A stretch of 64,000 nucleotides of DNA from Parelaphostrongylus tenuis (taxonomy: Eukaryota; Nematoda; Chromadorea; Rhabditida; Metastrongylidae), in NCBI GenBank assembly GCA_019055375.1, contig JAHQIW010007195.1, positions 151,006-215,005 on the forward strand. The letters run 5' to 3'. A model generated the notes under the pieces. It saw only the letters and a list, made by a program, of their open reading frames with translations. It was not told the origin of the DNA and did no database searches. The position numbers and the translations under genes were made by a program. Positions 44,101 through 55,400 of this stretch are shown piece by piece (within the stretch, counting starts at the first letter, position 1; every line of letters begins with the position of its first letter).

Positions 44101-46401
44101 AGCTCATTTTTTAACGTACAAGTCAACGTACCCAAAAAGTGCTAGAACACTGTAGTATCGAAAGCTAAGTACTGGTTCAGTACTTACCCTCTTATCCACC
44201 ACACAGGAAGAACTATACTTATGAAAAGGATGTTCCGGACAGCGACCACTGCTTGTATAGCAAGAAAGCAAAAGGGAGAATGTCTCAACTTGAAGCAAAA
44301 AATAATAATTTTCAATGGCTAGAAAAGGGTGGGAGTTCCTCGACTTAGCTTTTGGGAAAATAAGACAGCACCACGACAAATCTAGTGAAGGTAAGTCCCG
44401 TTCATGCTGTCTTCTATTTCCAACAATCGTGACTAAAATATTCCAAACAGTCTGAAGCGCTAAGTGGTCCGCTTGTATAACCGTCTAGGCGAAACGAAAA
44501 ATTGCATAATTCGTCCTAGCGGTCGAAACGGCGATTGCATGTGAACTGGTTTGGTCTCCCTAATCTCTAAAGAGGCATGCAGGGACCACATTCTGCGCTC
44601 ATATAAAAAAGCACCTAGCTGGAAAACTTGATGGCAAGCAAAATACTCTATTGGGCACGCTTAGGGAACAGAACATAGTGGAGCACATTTTGATGTAACA
44701 GTCACGATCCGCGCAAAGTACTCCGAAACATGAGTGCAAAGAACTCATGATTGTGAAAAGTTACAATCATTTATAAGCATACCTCTTTATTCGACTGATT
44801 TTATACGCCTAGCTCAAAAACAATGATAATCTGATGATATGATAACATGCTCTGAGCCTTTTGAGAGGTCTGGCATGGCACCTAAACAGTACTAAACAGG
44901 CCTCTTTGCCTTTTCAAACCCATCAGTAAAACGTTGCCTTTCGATTCAGCCGATCCTTTGCAGGGATACACCCCTGCTTATGAAGGAATGGACGCCAAAT
45001 AACAAATCACCGCATGTGGAGTGATAAACTCTTTCGACATTGCATTGACCAAAAGTCGAGTTTGAGGCTGGTGAAATTAATCATACCTCTCATTCAAACT
45101 GCTTTTATAGAGCTCGCTCAAACAATAATAATCCGATAATCGGATCGGCTGGACCGAAAGGCACCGTACTATAGGTGAGCCTGGGAAGGCGAAACTGGCC
45201 TGTTTAGTACTGTATAAGTGTCATATCAAACTTCTTAAAAGACCCAAGACATGTCGTCATATTAATAGAATCCAAACACGAGCCGCAAGGATATCTGCCT
45301 TATGATCAGGAATAATCTCTCACCATATTTCAGCCTAATTTTATCCTGACCTTACTCAAGGACATTCCTATCCTGTGCAAAACTCTGTGAAACTTGCCTC
45401 TAAGTGAATAACTGCAAACTTCAGAACAACAAAAAAGTATTTCTTATGAAAAGAGGCTGTTTACTGTGTAAACAAGGATTCTGTTAGTCACAATTTTTTT
45501 CTGCTGCGGTTAAGAAAGTGACTTCTGAGTAGACTATTAATCAAGTTGACCTTTCAAGGCTCTGAAGAAGGAGATTATATCGCCAAAACGTCGGCCATTA
45601 TTTCATTGTGCTGATTTGTATTGAGTAAATTCTGTTACCAAGAACCTCGTATCTGCTCACATAAAACTTGTCATTTAATAGAGTGATTTTTAAAAACCTC
45701 GTTATGAAACTGCGATAATTTCTAAAAGATATTTTGAGTCTTTCCGAAGTTTGGTCAATGACTTACATACGTTTCGGCAGTCTCACTCGTCTCATCAGTG
45801 TCATACGCCTCACCAGTCAACCCTATATAGTAGGGAAGGGTTGAAATGAAGTGGTCCAGACAGCATCTTGCGTTATCAAGTCCTGACAAGTTGGGTCTCT
45901 TTTTCTCTACTATGAAGGGTTGACTGGTGGGGTGTGTGTGGCTCTGATGAGACGGGTCAGACCGTCGAAACGCACGTAGGCAAGTAACATAACAAACCTC
46001 GAAAAGGCTCATGACCGTCTTTCAGACTATATCCAATGAAAACTGAAATATTCTTTCTATGCCGAGGTTATCAGATAGTCAACCTTGGGTCAGATATAGA
46101 GTTATTGATAGATAGCTAATTGTTGTACATGAGGTTTGAGTGAAGTGGATAACGAAGACGATCATACAGGAAACTTTTCCAGGTTCATCACATGCCGCCT
46201 GTTCACCATGTCATGGATCAAATATGTCTGCTTTGCCACGAGATGTTCTCGCACGAGGCTCCCAATCTCCGTGCACAATGTCGCGCCAACTGCTTTCGAA
46301 ACAACTGGTTCTCGTCGTGTCTTTCAATGTTCACCTCGAAAAATCGTCAGAATCGCGAGCAATCTCAGATGAGCGCCAAGCTTGAATCGTTGCATCGTTG
46401 A
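41176..46401 (+). CDS. CHH/MIH/ITP-superfamily neuropeptide precursor, two exons
   Basis: Predicted secreted peptide hormone of about 105 residues. Exon 1 (41176-41274): ATG, signal peptide MERFSLILISFLLIDPVMTQ, a short pro-region, then the first cysteine (EKKCK). Donor gttggt is poor but leaves phase 0. Exon 2 (46183-46401, acceptor ttttccag, phase 0) carries five cysteines: DQICLLCHEMF, then CRANCFRNNWFSSCL. Spliced spacing is C-x15-C-x2-C-x14-C-x3-C-x8-C. Arthropod CHH/ITP has the same 15, 2, 3 and 8, with 12 instead of 14. The CK start, (D)xIC and CRxxCF..xxFxxCL signature also match. Nematode members are known, but their role is poorly understood. A trans-splice-like tccattcag lies 3 bases before the ATG. 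The 4.9-kb intron holds SINEs, a mariner and two hammerhead elements. No amidation signal is visible at the C-terminus. Exon 2 is certain as a family match; the link to exon 1 rests on phase and spacing. Confidence 0.75.
41530..41890. mobile_element. Fold-back tRNA-SINE with ~60-bp inverted ends
   Basis: The ends 'tttgaccgccttttgcagtg' and 'caagaggcggtcaaataaaa' (inverse) and the next 40 bases ('aatgtagagtggtgcac') are inverted copies. Inside is a minus-strand tRNA-like sequence at about 41611-41683 with an intact T arm (complement CTGGGTTCAAATCC). Confidence 0.75.
41890..42125 (+). repeat. tRNA-derived SINE, family 1, adjacent inverse copy
   Basis: The tRNA-like head at 42022-42093 folds well: acceptor GCGTCGG/CTGACGC (one G-T), T arm CTGGG/CCCAG around TTCGAAT, but no proper anticodon arm. 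With the previous element it forms a head-to-head pair, since 'ttgacagataacgcgttat' here matches the complement of the segment near 41712. Confidence 0.75.
42130..42600 (-). pseudogene. Mariner transposase fossil, C-terminal half
   Basis: Minus strand from about 42510: AVLMQQDNARPHTTKKTKDK (second catalytic Asp in QDNARPH), LPHIAYNPDCARFDFGLF (third Asp region, altered from YSPDLAPSDYHLF), RPMQHFLK, IEEACQEYFESKSKEWYFDQ, then the REQKAVQNND C-terminus. One stop lies mid-way, the N-terminal half is absent, and the third Asp context is mutated. It lies in the neuropeptide gene's intron and is related to the copy at 56.4 kb. Confidence 0.87.
42610..44760. other. Neuropeptide-gene intron, nothing recognised
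   Basis: No further exon or matched repeat seen. Frames of 68-91 codons lack family signatures. Confidence 0.4.
44765..45270. mobile_element. Fold-back element with hammerhead relics, family B (old copy)
   Basis: Left arm about 44823-45000 (minus) and right arm about 45145-45250 (plus). Both keep 'gattcagccgatcc'/'ggatcggctggacc' and 'cagtactaaacagg'/'cctgtttagtactg'. The family extension appears in complement near 44775-44835 and again near 45085-45150. Plus motif: TATAGGTGA, GCCT/AGGC stem, GAAAC. Minus motif: CTGATGG. Both cores are broken. Confidence 0.6.
45557..45600 (+). ncRNA. Hammerhead motif, one core change (family C)
   Basis: AAGGCT, CTGAAGA, AGGAG..TCGCC, AAAAC, GTC, GGCC. The first half of the core is intact; the G of GAAA is A. 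Confidence 0.45.
45757..45804 (-). ncRNA. Hammerhead ribozyme-like motif, core intact
   Basis: Complement: ATGACA, CTGATGA, GACGAGTGAGACTGCC, GAAAC, GTATGTA, AGTCAT. Core perfect. Stem I is 5 pairs after one mismatch. Stem II is weak (mismatches), so activity is uncertain. Confidence 0.5.
45938..45984 (+). ncRNA. Hammerhead ribozyme motif, core and stem II intact
   Basis: GTGGCT, CTGATGA, stem II GACGG/CCGTC (5 perfect pairs, loop GTCAGA), GAAA, stem III ACG/CGT with a two-base loop, A at the cleavage position, GGCAAG. Stem I keeps only about four pairs of the original GTGGCT/AGCCAC. Confidence 0.6.
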
Positions 46402-46409
46402 ACATACGA

Positions 46410-47085
46410 CACAGTCATACGCAGAGCAGTGCTTTATTTTGTTAGTTGTTGAAATTGTTTTCACATTCTCAACAGACCGAGTGGCAAGCCATTTAGATTG
46501 CATTCCATATGATCACCATCATAGGTTCATCATTAAAGCATCACCTGCACTTAGAGACAATCATGTTTCTGTAAGGAGTAGATGTGCATTTATGGTACAA
46601 AAATAGTGGGGTTTACTAAAGAATAGGTGTAGACTTCAGAGTGAAAAATTGCCCATAAGTGACGCTTAACTGGACAGACCTGATCCTAGCGACGCTATAC
46701 TAAACAGCATAAACGACACTATATTAAGCCATGGAAATCATTGCATGTTACTGGACATATCAACACAGTACGTTTTCTTCGATCTCGTTAATCTTTCACT
46801 ACGGGTATGCCGCATTCATGTATATCTGTATCATCGACTTCAGTAGTTTTAAACCACCAAAGATTCTCACCAACATATATTAAATTTTCTGAACGCCACT
46901 CTATTCAGATCGTCTATTCTGCAATATAATAAAATGAATAAATAGTTTGTAAACAACATAGACATTTAGAAGCGGTACAGTGTGGTGTTGTGACACAAAC
47001 GCGTTTGTAACTTCGTCAATCCTCCACACTTTTTGTTGCTTCCATGCTGATCTAAGAGATGACAGATCTAAGAAGGCTGATTAGG
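46410..47085. other. Intergenic sequence after the neuropeptide gene, nothing recognised
   Basis: 'aataataaaatgaataaata' near 46923-46942 could supply a polyadenylation signal. Otherwise no feature. Confidence 0.35.
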
Positions 47086-47465
47086 CCGTTTTCGAGAATT
47101 TGTTACGTCAGTAGCTCACGCACTTTTTGACTGCCTCGTTCGCCTCGGCAGAGCCACAAGCCCCAATAGCCACCTTGCCTAGTAGGAAGGAGGAAGCGCA
47201 GGAGTGATAAGGCCTGGCAAAATGAGATCTTGCCATGGTCTTTTTCCTCCAAAAAAATCACTCTCTCTCTGAATAATGTTTACGTCACAAATGACAGCCA
47301 TGTGCCATCGACCGCAAAAAAAAAGACTTAAACAAGAGCTCACTCTGCCCACTCATTCTGCGCCTCCCTTTGCCTACAATGTAGGGAGGCTGGTGGGGCT
47401 TGAAGCTCTGACGAGGAGAGCCGAGATCGCTAAAACGTTACGTAAGCCACTGGCGTAAAAAAAAG
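47085..47465. mobile_element. Fold-back element with hammerhead relics, family A (old copy)
   Basis: Left arm 47095-47190 (minus: GTGGCT, CTGCCGA, eroded) and right arm 47370-47465 (plus: AGCT, CTGACGA, GGAGAGCC..., AAAAC, GTTACGTA, AGCCAC). The ends 'ttacgtcagtagctcacg' and 'taagccactggcgtaa' are inverted copies. Both cores have lost the G of GAAA. Confidence 0.6.
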
Positions 47466-47469
47466 CTGA

Positions 47470-49490
47470 AAATGGCTAAATGAGACATACTAAATATATC
47501 TAAGTTCAAAAACAGCTTTTTTTTTAAAAGGTCGGAATAAAGATTCACCTAGTTAGTCACAAAAGGCACTATAATAATGTAATGATATATCGGAATAAGT
47601 GGCACAGGAATATGGTGCCACCAGAATCACCAACATACAAACTGGCCATTCAACTTGGCGTTTTTTTCGGAAGCTTCTTTATTTTGCATGGGAGCAATAT
47701 GAATACTTTCCGACATTTTGAATGTGCTAGCAATTATATATAGGTTTCTGAGGAAAACTCGTAGCTACGTAACACCAGTATAATACTTGATTTGCTCAAT
47801 GAGGTTTTTTTTTTGTACATTTTCAAATACACAATTAAGAACAAGGGAAAAATCATGGTGAAGAAACTGCAACGCTATGGAAGAAGTCAATGGGAAAACT
47901 GTGACATTGAGGAAGTCATGTCATTTTTTCGATTTTCCTCTACACAGACAAGAAAGAAAAAAACCAGAGGATTTAGCCGAAAAAATGCAGCAACTCCCAG
48001 CAAATAGTCAAAAATGTGATAAAAATAATTATGGGTCTTTCTCGTTCAAGAAAAACTGTTTATACTGATGATCACGAAATGAACAGTATAACCAAGGAAT
48101 TCTCCGCATTGTCTCATGAGGTGTGAGCTCAAATGGCACATAAGAATTCGAACAGATGTTATCTATACAAAAAAGAAGAAAACAAAAAAAAAACATATCC
48201 CGCTTTGATTTCACTTCGAGCATTAGGGAAAATTCCAGAAACTGAATCATCTTCGTAAGGAATTGCAACATCAAGTGAATGCTTTTCAAGAAAAAAAAAA
48301 AAGATGATTTCGCTAATAAAGCATTGCATCGGAAACAAAGAAAAAAAAATTGAGGAAATTCCTAATGTTATATATGAACAGCATACTGATAGGAACTGAC
48401 AACAAAGGAGTTTTAGAAACTTCATGAGACTCAATTCAATACTCTAACAAGTTATCAGGCAAAAGATAAACGAGGCCATCAAGATATCAATGAACACCAA
48501 AAACGAGAGCAACATGTTTTTTTGCTCGTTTTAAAAATAGTAAACAAGTACATTGAGGTAAAGAACAACTATTTACATGCCATAGTTTCATTAGCAGAGT
48601 CTTGGCTCAATCGTGAACAGAATTATAGCCAGATCGAACATCAAAGGTGGTGGCGATGAGTCTTACTAGAAACCACCGTATTCTCGTAGTAAAGGCAAAA
48701 AAATTCGGAAAACGATGAAAATCTCGTACATAAAAAGTGAAAGATCATATGCACACAAACGTATAGTACCCATTGTAACCTACAGTTACTGGGAAAGCCT
48801 AGAAAATTCAAGTCTTCACACTCAGTTTCATGAAGGAAAATTGAAATTAATAAGGAAAATTACGAGATATCTTCGAACTCAATAGGTCAAACTCCGAACC
48901 TTTCATAAATCGTAATGACACAGTTTTAATTTGATGCTAATGTGGTAACAAATAAGTTCTATATATACACTGTACAATGTTGACAAGTAACTAATTTCAT
49001 ACCGCTGCATAGTACTACAAATCAGTATCTGACACTATGGTCATCCGTCTAGACTCTCCATGATATACTGCACAGCCCAGAGCTATCAAATAACTCCACC
49101 GCCTCCCAGAATATGTATGTATTCAACAACTATCAGAAATCATAGAACACTTTGTAGATGAAACGGAAAATCAGTAGAATATTTGGTGCTTTCAAGTAAA
49201 AAAGCCGCTTTTTCACTAATTTGAGACTTTTAATCTCACTATAGCACGCCAATAGATAGATTCCGTAGATTTCCGCCAAGTCTAAATTCGCCTTCATGAA
49301 ACTCATTATGAACTTTCTATGACCTTAACCTTTCAAAATCGAAGGTATATGAGAAATGACATTCTGTTATCATTTATTCGCATCAATGATTGTTTTTATG
49401 TCGAGAAGCGATTTCCATAGACGACGAAGTCAAGATCGGAAAATATGTGCAAGACGAAGAAAAATCATGAAGAACGCAACACAGATGTTT
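47470..49490. other. A-rich sequence downstream of the F-box gene, nothing recognised
   Basis: Runs of A on the plus strand (47.5-48.5 kb). This is the 3' flank of the minus-strand F-box gene, and its polyadenylation site should lie here, but no hexamer stands out from the AT background. Confidence 0.4.
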
Positions 49491-49492
49491 AG

Positions 49493-52400
49493 TCATAAGA
49501 TCGCACAACATCGACAAAGACCTGAAAAGAAAGCAAACATTATGAACGATTATCTTCCACTTTCAATGAATAACTACTTCCTAACACGTTCTTAGTTTTC
49601 TCTAACGTGAGAGCCGTCAGTACTCTTAGTAATCTTCTTTACGAACGTCGTCTAGAACATTCGCCGAGCATGTCTCGTTGCAATATCGTGTATAGCCAGG
49701 TTGCAGCGCTCGATAGGGCGTTCCTAATTGATTGCTGAAGATTGGTGGGGAGAAGAGATTCAACCCCGCATCGAGGATTACTAACCACGCGACCACCGGC
49801 CCAAGGTTCAATGAATAATAAGTTACAAAATTACCTGCTCGAGTAGCGGACTGATTCGTCGGTGGCGTAGCAGGCGCGAAATAAGCGTGAATTTCAACGT
49901 GTGGTCGATGATGCTGAGAAAAAATGACAACATTATGAGCAAAAAGAGGATAATAACATCAAAAAATGAGGAGATCAGATACATTAGGAAAAAAGTTTGA
50001 CAATTGAAAGTCAGCCCTTTAAGGACCATCAGAGTCATTTTGGTTCTAATCGCGCGACGTCAAATCTCACTCAAGTACCGTTATAGCGGCGCCGCGTCTT
50101 ATGAGAAAGCGACGGCGCGAACCATCTGCCTATCAACACTGGTTCTGAAAAAGTTGGAACGTTCAACAACGACAAAACAAAACAAAACACGCTGCAAGAG
50201 ATTGCTCACTGGTAGACTCTGGAGTGTATATGATATAGTATCTAAAATCAGATACACTAACAGAAAAAGGGACAAGAAGTATAACAATATACATCAAAGA
50301 ACGCTGAGTGGTAGGCAAAATACTTGATCCCAAGTGAGACTTGAACCAGCAGTTAACCGATACTAATAGCGCATGCCAGCACCATACACCACCGAGACCG
50401 CCACTTTGCTATTACTCTTTTTTCGATATGAACTGTCGTAGCTGCGAGGAGCCAATCCTTAAGGAGGTTGGCCAGGTGAGTACATATAAGTAGTACAAGA
50501 AACAAGACAATTTCGATGAGAATGCACTATCATGGGCTATCACCATGAACTACGTCTCCTCTCTCTGCTACAGAATGGAGCTCAGTGTGGGGCGCGGGCC
50601 ATTGAGGACGTGAACGATACCTCCAAAACGGCGTATAGCTTTCACGTAACAACCTCGGTTAAGCTTCAAACATTCTTACAGAAGCAAGACAGACCTTAAA
50701 CCTCTGAATGGCTTCTTTCGAAATATTCTGGCAATCGTATAAATCAATACGCTTCAATGCTTTGGCGTGCCGCATATGCGACAGAGCGGAGTCGGTAATT
50801 TGTGGACAATTATCGAGCTCCAAAACCTGAAAGAGGTCGAATATAAAGAGCCAGACGTGGTTTGAAACATACTGAAAACTAGTAGCAATTTCCATAATGC
50901 AACGTGTGCCGCGAATGGAAAGTTAATTTTTGAAAAAGGAATATTCAAATAAAAACTACACGCACCTGCAACTTGTCCTTTGTTATTCGTACAAAGACAA
51001 TGAATTGACTCATCCGTAATCAATTCACAATGGGAAAGACTCTGAAAATAACAAAAAGTGTCTTAGTTCGCCTAGAATTCGGTTTAATATACACATTTCG
51101 CAGATTCCTGTGGTTAAGAAGAAAATCCTTCCTCGGAATATTGTCACAATTCGGAGAATACAGATATCTACTGTTATTATTTCATAGGTACTTCTATTGC
51201 ACGGCGACAAATGAATACTCGACCTCACTTGCTGGACAAGAATTGTTCGTTAGAAGTGTTAGTAACCATTCAAAAGCTCAAATGTCTTGTTAGAGACGTA
51301 CGTGACCGGTTTTTCAAAACACCCTTTTACGATGTTATAAAATTCAAAATAAGATTACGTTCTACACGACCCACGCGCTTTCTTTTCCTTATCTCGCTTA
51401 AATTTCGCTAGACAAAACTCCTCTCTCAGACTTCTAGCGCTCTTTCAATAGCACTAGTCTCGAAGGATTCAAAAATGTGTCTGATTTCTGGAAAAGCTCT
51501 TTTGATAGCGCTGTAGGAGAAAGAAAATAATTGTGCTTTGAACCTTGCCGGACAGAGCTCTTTCTTTAGACTATGGTCATTCAATAGCGCAAATACAAGA
51601 ATTCCAACGCTTTGCTTATTTTCTGGAAAGGACTGTTTCAATACAGTGTAGCAGGAAAATCAATATCGAGTTTCACATGATCGATGAGCTTGTTTATACG
51701 GCCAATCTACGCGTTGGGGGATGAAAGGCGACCGATCGATGGCCTGAAGTTTAGACATGCGAAATGCAACTTGTTATTCTATCGGGGATTTTCCTCCGCT
51801 TAGAAAAAACTCTAGAGATTAGGACTGACTACGATATTACAAAGTTTTCCTCCAGTGCAATCTAAATGCGTTAGCATAAAAAGGAATGCGCGCAGCGGGT
51901 GTGTAGAATATAATTACATTTCGGATTTTACAGCGTTATGGAAAGGTGTTTTGAAAAACGGTCACGTAACCCTAGCCACAAATTTGAGCTTTCGAATATT
52001 TACTAGCATTCCTAAGAAAAAAATCTTGTCAAGCAAATGGCGTCGAATATTCATTTGTTGCCATTTAACAAAGATAACCTTTATTACTTGATTACAAGAC
52101 CCGTCATCACATTTAACTGTGCGCATTCGAGCACTTCTAGCACTCGATCCGTATCCTCGCGTGCATCCTCTACAAAACTCCTCGATCATTTGGCGTGGTG
52201 TTTCGACCACAGCTTGGGAATTTCGTAATTTTCACGGATGCCACAGAATGCTGCTCAGGCAAATTTCCTTGCAATCTCGGAGAAACCTGAGCTGGGTCAT
52301 TCACTGACTGATTGCAGAAATGTGTTGAGAAAATAGGTCGAACCAGGAGGTTGCTTTCTGATAGTTTGCAAGGAGTTCCGCTCAGTGGCCACTCTCCTCC

Positions 52401-55400
52401 TTTACCCAAAATATCGGAAGTATTGAAAAAATAAAAAATGTGGCTAGCTGATGGAGTGATTGCCAATCAAGATGTGTTCTCACCAATTCGGAAAGACCAT
52501 TACAATTTGTGCTAAGTGAGTGAATAGTGGTATCGGTGATAAGGCTGCAGTCTTCCAAATCCATTCGTGCCAAACTTTTACAGTGCCTAGCCAGCTGAAC
52601 GAAGCCGGCGTCTGAGAGAAGGCCACAGCCCGACAGTTCGATATCTCTGGAAATCATTCAAAAATTCTGGTCCGTACGAAGTGAATGACACCAGAAAGAT
52701 GAGCTATTGTGTGTGACAGACGTGAAGGTTTTGTCTCAAATCTACTCGATAATACACAACTAAGTTGTGCTCAAGATACAAAAAGGGCCATTTTGTTTAT
52801 ACTAAGGATCAAGACATTATTGAAGTAAAAAGAGATTTCGAAGCAGTACAAAAAATAATTCCAAGACCGCTTGGGCAGTGAAATTTCATAGCGGAAAAAT
52901 ATTCAATAATAGTGAAGAAATCCAAGAAGAAGATACCCGAAGGAAAAACATTAGCGCTCACGTTAACATTTTACAACCCTGTGATAGTGAGATTAGAGAC
53001 CGGTCCGTGACTTGAGGACAATTCGACAAACACAGATACTGTAGATGAGGACTGCCTTGTGCTATATGTGCAACGGTTTCGTCATTTGCCTAAACAAATT
53101 TCGAAATATTTTCTCAGGGAAATTCTAAATAACTAAGCAGATTAGAAAATTTCACGACCTTCTTCAAAATCAAACTTATAAATTAACGAATAGAACTTAC
53201 GAAACACGACAGTAGGTTGATCACTTCCAAGTTCTTCATATGATCAATCGAATTTGCGAAGACTTGCTCGGTCAACTTAAACATTTTTATCATTTTTTTA
53301 GCCCAAAAACAGGTGTAAAAGCTTCAAATGTCCCTTACTCCTTCACATCCTTTCATTATCAAAGTGGTAAGCAATTTTTACAACCCGCTAAAACCATCTG
53401 GACACCTTTGTCCTGGATATTATCACACCAGCTGATATTCAAATACTGCAAGTTTGGGCAACCATCACTGCAATTGAAGTTCAATAAAACTTCATTTAGA
53501 TGAACATCTTGTTTAAAATCAAAAGCACCAAAAAATAAAGCTATCAGAGTTGAGATCGCTGAGAGGTGTGCCATGCATTCCGCTCCATTCGTAACATCGT
53601 AGTGGTGATGAATGCTTATTTGGACTTTACAATGATGTGCGGTGGCCCATTGATGTATCTCAAGTCAATGCTGCTCTCCTCGCAAACAATGTGGTCTCAA
53701 TTCCCAACCCCCAAGGGATGGAGGCTTGGTGAGCATTGGGTATGGGATCGAACCATCGACCACGTGTGAATCGCAGGACATCTCTGACTACTGAGCCACA
53801 CGAGCCTCATGAGTGCATCAAAAAACGAAATAATAGTATATAACTCAGTACTAAATGCAAGCGAAGAGTACCTCCGAGAGATTTAAGTGAAAATAAACCC
53901 ACCTAATATATCGAAGTGCCCGGTCGGTGATCGCCGTACAATTCTCGAGATTCAAATGAACCAATTTGTGACAATGTCTACCAAGATTCTCGCAAGTTCT
54001 AGAAATGTGAATTCGTTTGACTCAAGTAAGCTCACCAATTATTTCTGATAATTCATAACTCGTTAACGCATATGCATATGCATATGCATATATAACATAT
54101 ATATATGCATATATATATATTATGCACATGTACATGTATATATGCACGTGTATATATGCATATATATATATATATTACATGTATATCAACGTGCGAAGAA
54201 GATAAATGCTATCAAACTCATTCTACGGTTCCAGCTCACTCCTTCTACTCATTTTGGACAACAGTTGATCAATCACGCACCGCCATCCGCAAGCAATAAG
54301 CAATTTTCGTCATTTAATTATCATTTTTTTTCTCCCTTTTGAAGATATCTCAAGGCTTTTTTGTGCCACTGTGATAGTCCATAATTCTCTACATGTCATA
54401 TGCTTTTGGTGCACATACTTCCTCATAATTGGAAAGAGAATTTCGAGAGCAAAATATACTTTTCTATTTGCTCTTATACAATGTCATATAAGACGTTTTT
54501 GAAATTTAAACAGTGTTACATAATCGTCAAAATTTGAGTTATCGAATGACTGCTAAGAGCACAGCGAAAAGCCGTTCGCAGACCCCAGCCGAGGAAAGAA
54601 AACTAGCGGAGTATGTAGCAGGATATTGCTCTCGCTACTACAACTCAATAAGAAAGGCTTTTCAGAAACCAAACACATTGATGAAATTGCCGATTATTTA
54701 TGTTTGCGAATAGTTACTAAAAGTCCAAGGATAAGGTTCTATTCAGCAAGAAAGGCCCCAAAAAACTGGGTATCCTTTTGGATACACACCGTTCCGAAAG
54801 GTTTGATGTTACTTGACTTATTCGTTTGCCTTTCAATGAGCTTATGCTAAAATTTGTTAGCAGAGTCATTTCTAAAAGCGCCTCATTCGTATGATTCCCT
54901 CGGTTATTACTTGCTCAATCATGTGCAATTTCTCAACAGCTTTACAGTTTCTTCCAGATTCGAAAATAATTGAAGAAAGATGAATTCTCTTCTAGTTTTG
55001 CTTTGCATGCACAAATTAAGATCAATAATAAAAAAGCATTGTCATCATTGTAATTACACCAAAACGACAGACTATGAATGTTGAACTCACGCATCCGTCA
55101 CTCTTTTACATTTGTACAGACTCAAAGTGTTCAATGTTGGCACATTTTGCTGTGAAGGACCGCAAGGCAGAATCCTGTAACAACGAGCCTTTCGAAAGGC
55201 TACAACAAACCTTCTTAAAAGGCTACAAATGTACTTCAAAAACCCTTAAGTATACGATGTGAATGATTTTAAACGAAAGGCAGTGTTTTGAGATAGTCAC
55301 TTTAGCTCAAGAATGCTGAGTGGTGTGCAAAACATTCGACTCTAAACGCGAGTTAAAACCCATGTTTTCACTTATACCAAGGACGTGTGCTACCACCTAT

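Larger units (their letters stand above)
45735..46012. mobile_element. Fold-back element with two hammerheads, family A (best copy)
   Basis: Inverted arms at about 45740-45855 and 45885-46010; the centre near 45830-45900 also pairs ('tatatagtagggaagggttg' with 'caacccttcatagtagagaa'). One hammerhead per strand: minus 45757-45804, plus 45938-45984. Flanking end 'aacctcgaaaaggctcatga' is shared with family A copies at 27.1 and 50.6 kb. It lies about 170 bases upstream of exon 2 of the neuropeptide gene. Confidence 0.78.

Noticed and set aside
46192..46401. Stand-alone 69-residue protein starting at 46192
   Set aside because: The frame continues upstream to a splice acceptor, and the first cysteine of the family would be missing; it is the second exon.
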